Source: Dipylidium caninum
Lineage: Eukaryota > Platyhelminthes > Cestoda > Cyclophyllidea > Dipylidiidae
Length of the DNA stretch: 64,000 bases
Reading direction: 5' to 3'
NCBI GenBank assembly: GCA_017562135.1
Contig: QEYB01001396.1
Span: 44,809 to 108,808, forward strand
Position 1 is the stretch's first letter, and every line of letters starts with the position of its first letter. The position numbers and the translations under genes are program-made. The notes under the pieces were generated by a model, which saw only the letters and a program-made list of their open reading frames with translations, searched no databases and was not told the origin of the DNA. This document shows positions 34,191 through 45,084 of this stretch, in pieces.

Positions 34191-34700
34191 CAATCCTCTA
34201 TTCACCACGTCTTCTCAACAATGGATTCTGCTCTCCTACTAAAAAAGGGATTACTTTGTCTCGAGTACGTGTAATAGTTAACAGCCTTTGCCCATGGCGA
34301 CAAGTTATGTGAGACTGATCCGTCTCAAGCTGTGAAGAGGTCAACGCAGATTCCAATGTAACACCACCGACTTTGATTTCTGCCATCACTTCGACTACCT
34401 ACATTCATTTGTCCAAATATTTGGTGATACTCCCCTCCTACTGCAACCTTTCCGTTGGCTAGAGACGCGGTATAGAGGTTCCACAATGTCATGATAAGCG
34501 TAGTTGATGCAGCATTGCCGCTTGTGGAAGAAGGAAGTGAAGCAGTCATATGGTGCCGCCAACTTCCTTAATCGAATGTAATATGACAGGCAAGCAACGA
34601 CATCAGGTGATCGTGCCGCCTACGCTCTCGTATGTTCCCTTTAGACCATTCCCCTTTCCAACGGTTCAATATACACCAAATCTACGATACAAAACGACGG
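34190..34700 (+). repeat. Internally deleted R4 followed by R1
   Basis: R4 to about 34460 (gggattactttgtctcgag, gtcaacgcagattccaatgtaac), then directly R1 (aggttccacaatgtcatgataagcg, decayed palindrome, cgacatcaggtgatcgtgcc). The second half of R4 is missing, joined at about 34455. Confidence 0.6.
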
Positions 34701-34799
34701 CAATAATTTCAAGGCATGCATTCTGAAGCAAAATAAAAAAAATGTGAGCCTAAAGATTAACCATTATTGCATCCAATTCTGCGTAAACATGATTATCTT

Positions 34800-35430
34800 C
34801 CTATCAGCAGTCTTGAGAGTTCTTCATGTCGGAGATTTTGAGTGAATTACAACTTAGAAAGAGGGAATGTCGAGCATTTCGGAGGAGCACCAGCCCAAAT
34901 GCAGCCGACTCTCTTACGTCCCGAAAGTCACGAGAAGATGGAAAATATGGGGTAGTTCAAACACCACCTGGATTTCACCATTCCGTGAGTGACTGTTACA
35001 CTCATTCACATCTCTGTACGAATTTTTCCTCGGACTGCATTTAATCTTATATTTTTGCCCCAAATTACCCGAGTCAAATAGAGGTTTATATGCAAATAGC
35101 CGATGTTTTTGCGTGCACTCCTTGCCCAAGCAATGTCACATCTGGCATCCGAGTCCATATTGAGGGTCATGCTATCGTTTATTGTTCTTGTGATTTCTCT
35201 TGCCAATTCTGATAAGACAAGCCATGATGAAAAAGTCTCAGTGTCCTCACCAAATGTCACCCGACCAAACATAATTTATCTCATTGAAAGCGTCTTCTGC
35301 AGCACATTGACCATGCCCATGCAAACATTCATTTTGAACTTTGGATTTAGTGCTCTTTTCAAGGTGATGAGATGCAAGGCACAATCTGTTCTCAGTTGTG
35401 TGAAGGAGATCTTGACATTAGACACGTGAA
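34800..35430 (+). repeat. R6 block
   Basis: Begins tcggagattttgagtgaattacaactt, with gaaagagggaatgtcgagcattt. The middle is deleted, and it resumes with gagtgactgttacactcattcacat and gataagacaagccatgatg. Confidence 0.55.
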
Positions 35431-36378
35431 ATGTTGGTTGCTTTTAACGGAACACTACGAATTATTCCATCACAGGACTGAGTAAAGAAAATGTTGTGCA
35501 TGCTTGATGTCACTAAATTTCTATCTGGGGGTAGGGAAATTTCCGTGCTTTTAACAAGGATTCGATTTCAATTGTTAGCTAAATGAAATTCGTCCTTTGT
35601 GAACCCGTCCCAATCACTGTGCCTTCTTTGCCCTGATTTCGCGCTTACCTACGGTATACATCTTGTACAATAAAGACAAGCAATAATGTATGATGCTCAA
35701 ATAATCTCCAATTTATTATACAAATGGCGCAATAACCGACATGAGCCATCATTCAGTGAAGCAGTCAAGAAGGTGATCAGACCGTATTTCGTCTAGCATT
35801 CGCACCCACTCTCGGCGCACGCCGTTCGGTAATTGAACTTATTCAGACAGTATACTTTAAGCAACAATAGATTATTTTACACAAATTGGATGCAGCACTG
35901 GAAGAATATGACGATATTGTTACTCAAAGTTGTCTGTCCACTTTTCACACGTCAATGAGCTTACTTATCAGCTCAAACGATTTCCTTCCTAACACTGGCC
36001 CTTCCGCTGACGCCATACCCACTTACGAGCTCTCACCAAGAGTTTCCATCTCCTCATTTATTCCTACAGGTACGAGCATGCGAAGCGAATATTGGGCACG
36101 CCTGTGCGTCAGGAGACATCAATGCCTCGCGAGAACCGAGTGAGACAGCCAGGTGGATGATAATTGGGGGAAATAAGAAAAGATTTTTGCACAAGGTCGT
36201 ATGTGTCATTTTTCTTACCTCAAAATAACTAGGCAGATGAGTAAACCAGATTGCCAAAAACAGTATCCTCTTCTGTAGAGCCATAAGCCCTTGTCCATTG
36301 CCACATGTAGCACTATGCACAATGCCATGCCACACCTGTGGACTAGAGAAAGGAACAAACTATTATTAGGGGGGAGAA
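35430..36378 (-). repeat. W block and its extension downstream of gene G
   Basis: 35640-35880 matches the extension seen downstream of D (acaaatggcgcaataaccgacatgag). 35990-36378 is the W block (ccatctcctcatttattcctacagg, aatattgggcacgcctgtgcgtcagg, tggactagagaaagg). Confidence 0.5.
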
Positions 36379-36384
36379 TTTAAT
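36379..36384 (-). terminator. Poly(A) signal of gene G
   Basis: ATTAAA on the minus strand, 54 nt past the family-type stop at 36438-36440. Confidence 0.5.
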
Positions 36385-36437
36385 GATCAGAGTAGATTAA
36401 AATTTCAGTTGGATTGCAGGGTGTGACTGCAGTTGGT

Positions 36438-36693
36438 TCAGGAGAATAGTCTCAGGAGGAAGGTGGAAAACAGAAGGTAGCAAGTGGGAAGCAGTGAGGG
36501 GGAGAAAGATGTGGTGATCCTTTCTCCAGGCAACGGAAGCTTCGGTAATGATAAATTCGAATTTTATGGACGAATTTGCACCTGCAAGATTATTGTATAG
36601 GTCGATGGCTTTCAAATAGGCTGCATAATAATTTGCTCCAGAAATTTTGACAAAAACTGCCAGGCCGATAGCTAATAACAAGCAGATTCTCAT
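36438..36693 (-). pseudogene. Mucin-like gene G, one-base frameshift
   Basis: Starts MRICLLLAIGLAVFVKISGA at an ATG 41 nt after a TATTTA box. Next is a short Tyr/Asn/Ala segment (NYYAAYLKAIDLYNN) similar to the DYYQYYMYANDPNN segment of gene J, so G and J form a subgroup. Read literally, the frame leaves the family register at about 36565 and ends at 36397 without a family tail. Removing one A from the sense run at 36562-36565 gives a continuous frame through ITTSFSPSLLPTCYLL to LLRLFS and the stop at 36438. It lacks the S/T repeats of D and E and is the least mucin-like copy. Either a young pseudogene or a single sequence error. Confidence 0.65.
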
Positions 36694-36728
36694 GATTTCG
36701 AATGGCAAGTGGCAGCAAATCTGCTGAA

Positions 36729-36734
36729 TAAATA
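36729..36734 (-). promoter_or_regulatory. TATA-like box of gene G
   Basis: TATTTA on the minus strand 41 nt before the ATG. No CCAAT or E-box remains upstream, unlike D and J. Confidence 0.5.
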
Positions 36735-37560
36735 CCCAAATTACACGGGGGTGTGGGAATGACAGGTATTGGCGACTTCCTTTACTCCATTTTGCAGCAG
36801 TATCAAATATGGAAATAAAATTGGTAGGGTAGAGCTTTAGAAAGGCGGATGATACATTTGTGTAATGCTTGAGCGTCACTAGTCCAGTCACCTGATGCGA
36901 GCCATCTCGTCATTGGCAAGTGCGAGGCATTCGTGAGTCCTACTCAAAATGGTAAACACGAGACACAATGGGCCATGGATTGTGTGTGTTACACATCTTG
37001 TCATTTCATGGTCTCTTAAGAAAGAATTAGTGCTGAAACGAATAGCGACCCTAATCTACACCATTTTAATATTTTGCACCGAGCACAACTATTACCTTCA
37101 CTTCAGGTCTCTGCTTCATTTGCATTTGTGATTGCTGCGTCTAGTATCACTAAAACTTACTGCCTTCAAGAAAGTCAACAACTTAAATAACACGATTAGC
37201 CAGTGGAGTTCGCAGAGTATTTCCTGTCCGAAAGGTATTACATGCGAAGAGGCGTGGCATTTGTCGTCTAGTGTCATGTCATTGAAAAAAAAAATTTGTC
37301 ATGGTTTACCACATTATGTAGTGAATTTCCTAACTACCTCCGCAGACGTATCGACGCATAGGTACTATTCTTATCGATGCAATTTGTGTCATTTCAATTG
37401 TGGGTTACACCACAAGATTTTACAGTCTCCGGCACGGCATCCTCAGAGTACACTCGAAGATCTCCTACTCCTACGTGATTAGCCTCATCTCAACTATGCA
37501 TTCACGACCAAATTGAAGGAGTGGAATAATTTTCCTACATCAAGATTTTCACCGAGTCAA
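36735..37560 (-). repeat. U block upstream of gene G
   Basis: Landmarks cagcagtatcaaatatgg, gcttgagcgtcactagtccagtc, ggtctcttaagaaagaattagtgctg and cattatgtagtgaatttcctaactacctccg. Confidence 0.55.
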
Positions 37561-37739
37561 AGTAGTGACAACTACCAGTGGATAAGTACGTCTTTGTTCA
37601 ATAATGACGGCAGCCAATGTCATGTGAGCTGCGAATACGGAGGCTATTTAGGCAATATCGGCAATTATTAGTGCTTTGCACTCCCTTATGAACAGCCTAC
37701 ACATTTCGGATTGTGACTTTCTCCATACCAGTTATCGAA

Positions 37740-38420
37740 ATATTTGCGCCACTTTGCAATTGAAGCCCTCACCTTCGTGGGCAGGGTTTGAGCCGCTAAT
37801 CGGTTTTATACTGTAGCTATCGACATGAGCCCAGACAGTTCAAACAATTAATGCGTGCTGCATCTCGCGGTAAACAGGGAGAATGCTCGACATTTGAAGA
37901 GGTGACAAGCATGTCATGCTATTCTGATTAGAGTGGTAGTCAATGAAACCAAATGAGGGAAATGCCCGACATCAATCTGGAAAATCAAAGAAATTTTGAG
38001 AGTCCAACCCCTAGCACCCCCACCCCCTCACTCCCGATCTTTCCGTAAGCCTTTGTTGGAGAAGGTTTAGGGGTTCCATCCATTTCAACGGAGGTTGGCC
38101 CTCTATGACCTCTTACACCATCATCCAAATGATCTGCCTTTAAACGACATTCCCTCTTATAACTCATATTTCAAACTTGTTCAACACGTATGTAAACAAT
38201 CTTTATTGACGCAGAGTAATATTGTTGATGAATTCAAAGATGAGTTGAGTTGATTGATTTAGACATTTCTAACGCAGTTCACAACACTTCGCTTTCATTT
38301 GCTTTGTGGGTTTGTCCTCACACACAACCAACATCATTGATGGTAGTCCAATCAATATCCGTTGTCAACAAAATTAATTGATGCCAAGTATTTGAACAAT
38401 TAGAAGAATTCCTTAAAAAC
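37740..38420 (-). repeat. R8 block, degraded
   Basis: Contains atgctcgacatttgaagaggtgac, aatctggaaaatcaaagaaattttgag, ggttccatccatttcaa and catatttcaaacttgttcaacacg. The conserved frame of 31171-31587 is broken here. 37560-37740 carries the edge between U and R8. Confidence 0.45.
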
Positions 38421-38489
38421 ACCAAAGAGCCTGCGACGCAGTGATAGTAAGTGCGGATGCCCGCGTTCATTCAATTTCTGAGAATGGAA

Positions 38490-38650
38490 GTAGTCTGAAG
38501 GAAACAAGTGAGTGTATAGGTGGCAAGATCACGTGATATTTTTGCTTTGCCTGTCAGATTACAAGCTATTTAGGAAGGTGGTGGCATCATACGACTGCTT
38601 CACTTTCAACTTCCGCTTCACTTCCATAAGTACCTCTAATCCAACACATC
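38490..38650 (-). repeat. R1 element, minus orientation
   Basis: Reads gtaggtggcaagatcacgtgat-like, gtcagattacaagctatttagg and catcatacgactgcttcac. The palindrome end is cut off. Confidence 0.55.
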
Positions 38651-38659
38651 AACGTGTGA

Positions 38660-39154
38660 CAAATAGCTCGTAGAATTATACGATGATATTGATATGGCAC
38701 ATGTGAGCGTCCTCACAAGTCTATTTCAGTAGAAAGGATAGAGAAGAAGGAAAGTGAATTAAGATTGTTAGCATATAACCTGCTTACCAATGGTACTCGG
38801 AAAATGAGCTTCTTGGAGATAAGTAGGTAAATGCTAAGAGGACAAATGCTAGATGACGAGAGGAGAAGTGGTCTACGAATTCTTTGCATTACTTCGAGTT
38901 CGGTCAGCATTCAGCTGCGGCCACGGTGGAATTGACGCTCGAAATTATTTCGGAGGTGGAAACCATTCTACCCATATCCACAAGCATTACAAATTCGCGA
39001 GATGATCTTGATTTTTTAGAATTGCTTCAGAATGAGGCAGGTCCACTGTTACACTTGTAGAAGGTTCGGTGGAACGAGTTCCATATTGTCACAGCCTTCA
39101 TGAGCACCTAAAGCAGTAACAAAACTAAGGCTTACCACATGGTCAGCATTTCTT
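38660..39154 (+). repeat. R2 block, truncated at a mucin remnant
   Basis: Contains gtgagcgtcctcacaagtctatttcagtag, gaggcaggtccactgttacac and tagaaggttcggtggaacgag, and stops after ctaaggcttaccacatggt where the mucin remnant L begins. Confidence 0.55.
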
Positions 39155-39235
39155 TGCGCTGAAACTCTTTTCCTGAACCAACTGTTATCACAAACTGCAA
39201 TCAAACTGAAATTGTAAACTTCCCTGATCATTAAA
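39155..39235 (+). pseudogene. Mucin-like remnant L (last codons and poly(A) signal only)
   Basis: CTGAAACTCTTTTCCTGA (39159-39176) encodes the family ending LKLFS and stop, and is followed by aaccaactgtt..cacaaactgcaatc as in gene H. ATTAAA lies at 39230-39235, 54 nt past the stop. The rest of the gene and its promoter are gone, replaced by R2 sequence. Confidence 0.6.
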
Positions 39236-39590
39236 TTCTTCCCCTTACTACTTGTTGCTTTCTCTAGTCCACAGGTGTGGCATGAGATTGTGCATAGAGC
39301 TAGATGTGGCAATTGGTGAGTAGGAATGGCTTCGCATGGGAGGACATTGTTCTCAGCAAAGACTTTTCATCACCTTCCTAGTTGTTTCCAGAGGTAAGAT
39401 GAGGAGGTACAGAGTCTTGTGCAAAAATTTCCTCCGCCTCAGAGCGAATGAAACCGTAATGAATTGGACTCATTTTTTTTATTCTCTGTAACATTTACTG
39501 AAATATTTGGTGGTGTTTCGATAGACAACACCATTTCTCAACGTGTCTAATATCATGGTCTTCACCCATTGCTTAAGAAGCGCACAAAAA
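39236..39590 (+). repeat. W block of remnant L
   Basis: Contains ctttctctagtccacaggtgtggca, gatgtggcaattggtgagtagg and gtttccagaggtaag. Matches the W of H at 45150-45480. From 39480 it grades into the R6 edge. Confidence 0.6.
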
Positions 39591-39599
39591 CGTATACTT

Positions 39600-40490
39600 T
39601 CCAATGAGGTAGACTGTGCTTGGTCGGTTGACTTTCGGTGAGGACACTGAGACTTTTGCATCAAGGCTTGTGTTATCAGAATTGTCAGGTGAAATCACAG
39701 GAAAAATGAGCGGTAGCATGACCATCAGTATGGATTCATTAGTCGATGTTGCATTACTAGGTCAAGAAGTGCACGAACACCTTCAGCTATCCTCGTATGA
39801 ATCTCTATTGGACTGGGGTTGAGTTGGGCGTCAAATGGGATTAACAACGGTCGGATGGATAATTCATTAAGAAATGTGAATGAGTGAAACAGTCACAGGT
39901 CGGTTTTGAGCTACACCTGTGTCGCAGTTGCGAGTTATCAGGAGAGATCATCTGTATTTTAAATAACGTGGAATTGTCGAGAAGTACTTAAAACGCAATA
40001 GTGCTGTTTCCACATCATACTCATATATGCGTAGGCAAAATTACCGTGACATATCCATAACTTGTGTAACATTCGTTTTTTTGATTGCACTTGACCCCGG
40101 GGCCTTCACGTTAGAATCTCAAGCAGTGATAACGCGAATGGAATTAAGAGACCCAGGTTCGTGGTAACATTAGAGTTCCTGCAGCAAAGGAACCGAATTT
40201 TCCAATTCACTCACTTGCTTATTATCCAAAACTGCGAAGACTTTCGGAGGACAGTTAATGACAAACTGAATGAAACTAGAATAAATGAAGTTGGAAGTGG
40301 GAATTGCGAATGGCGAAATCAAGGTGGTGTTCGATGTGCCTGATATTTCCCCTCTTCTCTTGACTTTCAGGGACGTAGTTTGGCGGGTTCTGCCCCCCCC
40401 CCCAAGTGCTCCACATTCCATCTTCCGAAGTTGATATTCAACCAATATTGCCGCCAAGAAGAATTCTCAAGCCGACTTAAAAGAAGATAA
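39600..40490 (-). repeat. R6 block, minus orientation
   Basis: Reverse-oriented R6 ending with a frame SFIQFVINCPPKVFAVLDNK and QLRKMECGA on the minus strand (40170-40457). Homologous to 45600-46560. A poly-C run lies at about 40394-40404. Confidence 0.6.
39691..39988. repeat. 298-bp tract identical to 45798-46095
   Basis: I compared the two tracts base by base and found no difference, while the R6 sequence on both sides is clearly diverged. Consistent with gene conversion, a recent insertion, or an assembly copy. Confidence 0.9.
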
Positions 40491-40559
40491 TCTTAGTGAC
40501 GCAGAATTACAAGCAATAATGGTTTAAGCCTTTAGGGCCATAGTTTTGACTCGCAGATT

Positions 40560-40740
40560 TAGCGTATAATCAACCGCTGGGAAAGAAAATAGTCTGAAGT
40601 CAACATGCGAGAGCGTAGGCGAAAACTCACCCGATTTCATTATATTGCCCATAGGATCGTCATATGACTGCCTCACTTCAAAATTGTTCAGTTGGTGATG
40701 ATTCATAATCATCGTTTATTATGACAATGTGGAAAATCTA
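40560..40740 (-). repeat. R1 element, minus orientation, degraded
   Basis: Shows ccgctgggaaagaaaatagtctgaag, aacatgcgagagcgtagg and cgtcatatgactgcctcac. The palindrome is lost. Confidence 0.5.
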
Positions 40741-41010
40741 CACCGTGTTTAAATGTGACTTGTGAAATTCCATGAAAACTTTACAGTAGACAATACCGTT
40801 AACGGCTAAGAACTGCAACAATGGCACAATTTTTGCTGCTCACATTAAATTTGTAAAATCTGGATTAAGAAGGTGCTTCCTCTGCGGTCTAAATTCAACT
40901 TATATGAAACGGGGGAGTACAATGAAAGTAGTTAAAAATATCGCAATTTCTCCCAATTGTTTGCAACAGTCAATCATCAAAATTTCCATTGTCATCTGTG
41001 TCTTCAAAAA
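40740..41010. other. Unassigned stretch
   Basis: Nothing recognised except weak similarity to 52080-52160 (caatcatcaaaatttccattgtcatctgtg). Confidence 0.4.
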
Positions 41011-41205
41011 GTGAGAATAGCAACAGTCCGAAGGCAATATGTGAGAGTGTAGGTGGCAAGATCACCTGATGCCCCCGCTTTGTCTGTCAGATTGTAGGTG
41101 ATTTAGGAAGGTGGGGGGCATCATATGACTGCCTCACTCCCAACTTCCACACTCGGTAATGCTGTATTACCAACGGATAGAATGGCATTGTATAACTTTT
41201 ACACC
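41010..41205 (-). repeat. R1 element, minus orientation
   Basis: Well preserved: gtgagagtgtaggtggcaagatcacctgatg, gtcagattgtaggtgatttagg, catcatatgactgcctcac. Confidence 0.65.
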
Positions 41206-41310
41206 AAGCCAAGCGGAATGGGGGAGGTAACAATGGGGAAAAAGACCGGGTAATATGAGGCCGTGGTTTTTTGTCCGAGTGTCGTAGGCTTAGTAGTGCT
41301 CTACTATACT
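41206..41310 (-). pseudogene. Mucin-like 3' fragment K
   Basis: On the minus strand it reads STTKPTTLGQKTTASYYPVF, aligned to the TAKPPTPGQTTTTSYSPALL segment of D. The hydrophobic tail is degraded (FPIVTSPIPLGL). Only the last third of a gene is present. At about 41310 it is joined abruptly to the end of an inverted R4, and on the other side to R1. No start, promoter or poly(A) signal. Confidence 0.65.
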
Positions 41311-41740
41311 AATGATGGCTGGCCGATTGACACCGACGTTCTGCTGCTTTCCACTGCCTCACCGGATTTATATGATTCGGTCCCGGGATTTGATTGTCCA
41401 TGGGAGCAGAGCAGATGGCTGTAGGAAGGGAGTATCATCACAAATACGAAGAAATGGATGTGGACAGTCATGGTGCTGGCGGGAATCTCGTTGGTGGTGT
41501 TACACTGGGATTTTTGTTGACCTCTTCACAGCCTGAGTCGGACCCGTCTCACTTGTCTTGCCTCCACGAGCGTGCGCTGTGATAGTAAGAAGGATAACAG
41601 TTAGCCGAGGCAAAGTAATACCTTTCCTTATCATTAGATCGGAATCAACTGTTCAAGCAGCCAATCGCCTTATATTGTTGATGGTAATCATCAGACAGCA
41701 TCCAAGGCCCAAAATATTTGCGTTAGGCAGCCAATTGGAT
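41310..41740 (-). repeat. R4 block, minus orientation, truncated
   Basis: Includes cgacgttctgctgctttccactgcctca, catgggagcagagcag and cgaggcaaagtaatacctttcc. It starts at the junction with fragment K. Confidence 0.6.
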
Positions 41741-42785
41741 CGCATTAAGCGCCACAAAACATCTCCCACGCCCCAATGTTCCTACATTTCATCCATTTAT
41801 GTCTGCACATTTCGAAAACACTGTTGACGGCTAAGACTTGTATCATTGTACCTACCGTGCCTTCTCGCAAATATGAAGACACGCCATAATTTTCCGATGT
41901 TATAATACTCTCCTGAAACCACTGAGGTGGTGAATAGCGGTTTGAACGGTTTCCCATTCTAATCTCTCAGTTTATGTACCATAACTCAATGAAATGGTAG
42001 TTGGCACGAGAACATCTGGTAGGTTACATGTCATGCAACCTATTGAATTTGAGATAGTTCAGAAATTACTCACACGAGGTCAAGCAAATACTGAGTCAGC
42101 TTGGTAAATTCGTTCCTAACTTGCCTCGCGTAAACATCGCCGCCAAGCGCATTTTGACTTCCCTTCCCCCGAAACGCTTCCAAGATCATTCTGGGTCTTC
42201 CAGTTAATACCCGCACTCTACAAAACCAGTGTACCTCAAATATTTCACCAAGTATGAAAATGCCTTTAAAGACTCTAGTCCACGTGTTAATACTGGGTCC
42301 TTCTGCTGAAATTCTACTTCTCCACCATCCTTGCTCATACACATAAATGAAAGTATGATGTGGCAGTTTCCTGGGGTGTTATTTCTTCCCCAAATAATAT
42401 TTGTTCATTTTTGAACTGCCACCGGTGCAGGAGTCTGAAATGGCAAGCGGAAATGGCTTCAACGGGGGGTGCAGTGTAATGAAGAAGGTCGTAAAATAAC
42501 CCTAAATATTATCCCGTCTAATGATATACGGATTTGAATGGCAATCGATGTCATTTGCAAAGAATATGCGGGAAATAGATCAACAATAGGAGCCCTTTCT
42601 CTAGAGAGGCTAACCGCACGGTTGAGACATAACCCTTTGGCACGAAATGCAATCGAAGAAACGCACATTTGGTTTGTGTATCTGCCAACTTGCATCGCTA
42701 GATCGAGTAAAATCAGGTTTTCTAAGTTTAGCTCTCCACATCGGCGTTTACTATAAAGTAATGCTTAGTGTTTAGACTAGATTAA
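41740..42785 (-). repeat. R3 block, minus orientation
   Basis: Includes tgtaccataactcaatgaaatgg, cattttgacttcccttccc, acgtgttaatactgggtcc and gccaacttgcatcgc, all reverse complements of R3 landmarks. Confidence 0.6.
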
Positions 42786-42789
42786 AATT

Positions 42790-43034
42790 ATATGTTGAAG
42801 ATGCTTGGCGAGAGTGATGCAGAAGTCTCAAAGATCTTATCCACTTAACTCCAAATTTGATCCTCCACTGCCAGTTGATCTCGCCACTGGCATAAATACG
42901 CCACACTTCACCATGAAGGTGTACGGGTCATTCGCGAGAATCCCAAATAGTCCTGCACTTGTTCACATGGTCATGCCTCGTGTTTCCCTAACGATTATAC
43001 CTCTGAGAGAGTCGTATAAAAGGCCTCCTGTGAC
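42790..43034 (-). repeat. R2 block, minus orientation
   Basis: On the plus strand the conserved R2 frame reads FDPPLPVDLATGINTPHFTM and is open across 42805-43089. It joins a U block directly at about 43035. Confidence 0.6.
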
Positions 43035-43860
43035 GTATTCGTTCGCTGCATTTTTCAGCTATATCACATGTGGAAATATATGTTGGTAGGTTAGCGCTTT
43101 AGAGGGGCCTGTGGTATAGTTGTGTAATACTTGTGCGTCACTAATCCAGTCTCCTGATGCTATCGTCCCCATCATTGGGAGATGCAAGGGATATGGCAGG
43201 CAGACTTCATAATGCACAACATGCGCCACAATAAGCCATGACTTTCATATTTCATTGTTCCTTAAGAAAGTATAAGTTCTGGGACGACTAGTGACGTTAT
43301 TCTCCTTAATGCTCCACATTCTGCCCATGCATTAAAAATGTGAAAGAGAGTAGTCAGGATGCTGACTATGAAATGTTATGCCTTCCATTCATGTGCTTTA
43401 ATTTGCTGTCTAGTAACACTAAAACTGACTGCTTCCAAAACGTCAACAAATTAAATAAACCGATTGGCTAGTCACATCCGCAAACTAATTCCTGTCCGAA
43501 AGATATCATATGGTAAGAGGGGTGGCTTGTTGTCGATGGCTGTCATTTCAATAAAGAATTTATTTTATCAAGGCTTGCAACATTATGGAGTGATTTTGCT
43601 TGCTATCTCCAAAGACCGTCCGAAGCATAATGGCTATTCTCATGAGCGCATTCGGGAAGCGAATGCACAAGAAATCAGGCACAAATTTAGAGCCTTGACA
43701 TTTCATTCGTGAGTTCCACCTCACGATTTTACTGTCTCCAGCATGGCTTCGTATGAGTACACTTGTAGTTCACGACTCACATTTCTCTGCTAGAATTAAA
43801 CAATTGTCCTGAATCAAGATCTCCACCAACTCAAATTACTGACAACCACTTGGGGACATT
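43035..43860 (-). repeat. U block without a gene
   Basis: Contains tcacatgtggaaatatatgttggtagg, tgtgcgtcactaatccagtctcctgatg, ctgtcatttcaataaag and cgaccgtccgaagcataatgg-like segments. A minus-strand mucin would be expected to its left, but the sequence there is R2. Confidence 0.55.
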
Positions 43861-43869
43861 GATGTCCTT

Positions 43870-44340
43870 ATTCAATATTGACGGGTAAAGTATCACCCAT
43901 TACTCAGATTTGTACCGTATCCATCATCGTGAACCCAGCCATCTAAAAGGATTAATGCTTCTTTTTCCATCGTTAAACGGGGTATCGGTTCATAGTTTTT
44001 TATGCTTCCATGAGAGACTTCTAAACGGTGGAGTGTTCAACATTTGACGAAGTAGCTAGCATGTCATGCTACGTTGATTGAAAGTGAATTGAATGAGAAA
44101 AAGTGAGGTTAGTGCCCGAGGATAACCTCGGCAAGCAAATAAATTTTGAACCCCCCTTTCCCCTTTGAGCAAGCTTTCGCACGAGAATGTTTAGTGACTC
44201 TGGCCAGTTCAAAGGAGTTTGGCCCTGTATGACGTCCTCCACTATCATCCAAATGGTTTGCCTCTTAACCGTCATTCTCTCTTAAAATGCATATTTCAGA
44301 CTTGTCCACCACGTATGTATACAATCTGCATTGACGTTCG
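43870..44340 (-). repeat. R8 block
   Basis: Contains gtgttcaacatttgacgaagtagctagc, gataacctcggcaagcaaataaattttg, cctctgatcatcatcc-like and catatttcagacttgtccaccacg. The minus-strand frame has PLNWPESLNILVRKLAQRGK, weakly matching LKWLKSMKPLVQRLAQRRAQ at 31520, then breaks. Confidence 0.5.
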
Positions 44341-44675
44341 GAAGATGTTGTTGGTTTTGTCGACTCTTTCGGATTTAGAGCATTCGGTAGAACGAAATGC
44401 TTATTGCCACAGTCTCCATGAGCAGCAAAAGCAACAGCAAAAATACCATGTAGCACAAGGTAAACATTGCTTATCCGTTCGACATATTTGACACAGCAGG
44501 CCTATGCTTTACTCACTCAGAAGAATAGTCATTGGAGCAACACGCGTAATGGCACCGCGATCAAATGCAGAGTTCTTTGGCGTTGTCGAGAATGCCCTGC
44601 ATGCCTCGATGGTGAAATGTGGCGTGTTTGTGCAGGTGGTCAGATCGACTGGAAATGGTGAATCAAATATCCGCG
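44340..44675 (+). repeat. R2 block, cut at the promoter of H
   Basis: Contains gagcattcggtagaacgaaatgc, cagcaggcctatgctttactcactcagaag and gaaatgtggcgtgtttgtgcagg. It ends at aaatggtgaatcaaatat, followed directly by U sequence (ccgcggcaaaatgcagac). Confidence 0.6.
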
Positions 44676-44789
44676 GCAAAATGCAGACAAAGAAATCGCC
44701 AATGTCTTGGCGTCCCTCACACCCACCACAATAACGCAGCGATCTCAACTGGACTCACCCGATGAGGTCGCGTGTGGGTGGAGTATTTA
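44676..44789 (+). promoter_or_regulatory. Short promoter region of gene H
   Basis: Only about 140 bp of U sequence remains before the ATG. TATTTA (44784-44789) is 36 nt before the ATG at 44820. The CCAAT site is altered (caactgg), and the E-box is changed to cacccg. Confidence 0.55.
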
Positions 44790-44819
44790 ATTCGCGAATT
44801 GGCTACCATGTCATTCGAC

Positions 44820-45084
44820 ATGATGAAAATCTGCTTATTATTAGCTATCAGCCTGGCAGTGTTTGCGACCATTTCTGGGGCGCTGTCTGAGAAAGTTAAC
44901 AAAAACTGCCAGCGCTCCAAACAGTGCTGCTACGGCTGTAAATCCCAATTCCAAATCGAATTCGAGTTCATCAGCAGGGAATCCGTCGTCACCCACAGAT
45001 GCAACGACAACACAATATTCCCCCTCTCTTCTTCCTAATTACTACCTTCTCCTTTCGGCTTTCATGCTGAAACTCTTCTCCTGA
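44820..45084 (+). pseudogene. Mucin-like gene H, one-base frameshift
   Basis: Starts with the family double ATG and signal peptide (MMKICLLLAISLAVFATISG). An in-frame ATG at 44808 is also possible. Read literally, the frame runs out of family register to a stop at 45036. Removing one A from the run at 44901-44905 gives a continuous frame of about 87 residues through KTASAPNSAATAVNP, SNSSSSAGNPSSPTD, TTTQYSPSLLP and the hydrophobic tail YYLLLSAFMLKLFS, ending at 45084. The ectodomain is shorter than in D and E. The poly(A) signal and TATA-like box are in place, so this may be a live gene with a sequence error. Confidence 0.65.

Noticed and set aside
36397..36455. Literal C-terminus of the G frame (ending HPAIQLKF)
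   Set aside because: It is out of register with the family; the tail LLRLFS plus stop lies in the neighbouring frame.
44877..44880. GGGG run at the end of the H signal peptide as the frameshift site
   Set aside because: Shifting there gives a basic segment (RCLRKL) unlike the family; the A-run at 44901-44905 gives a better family-like sequence.
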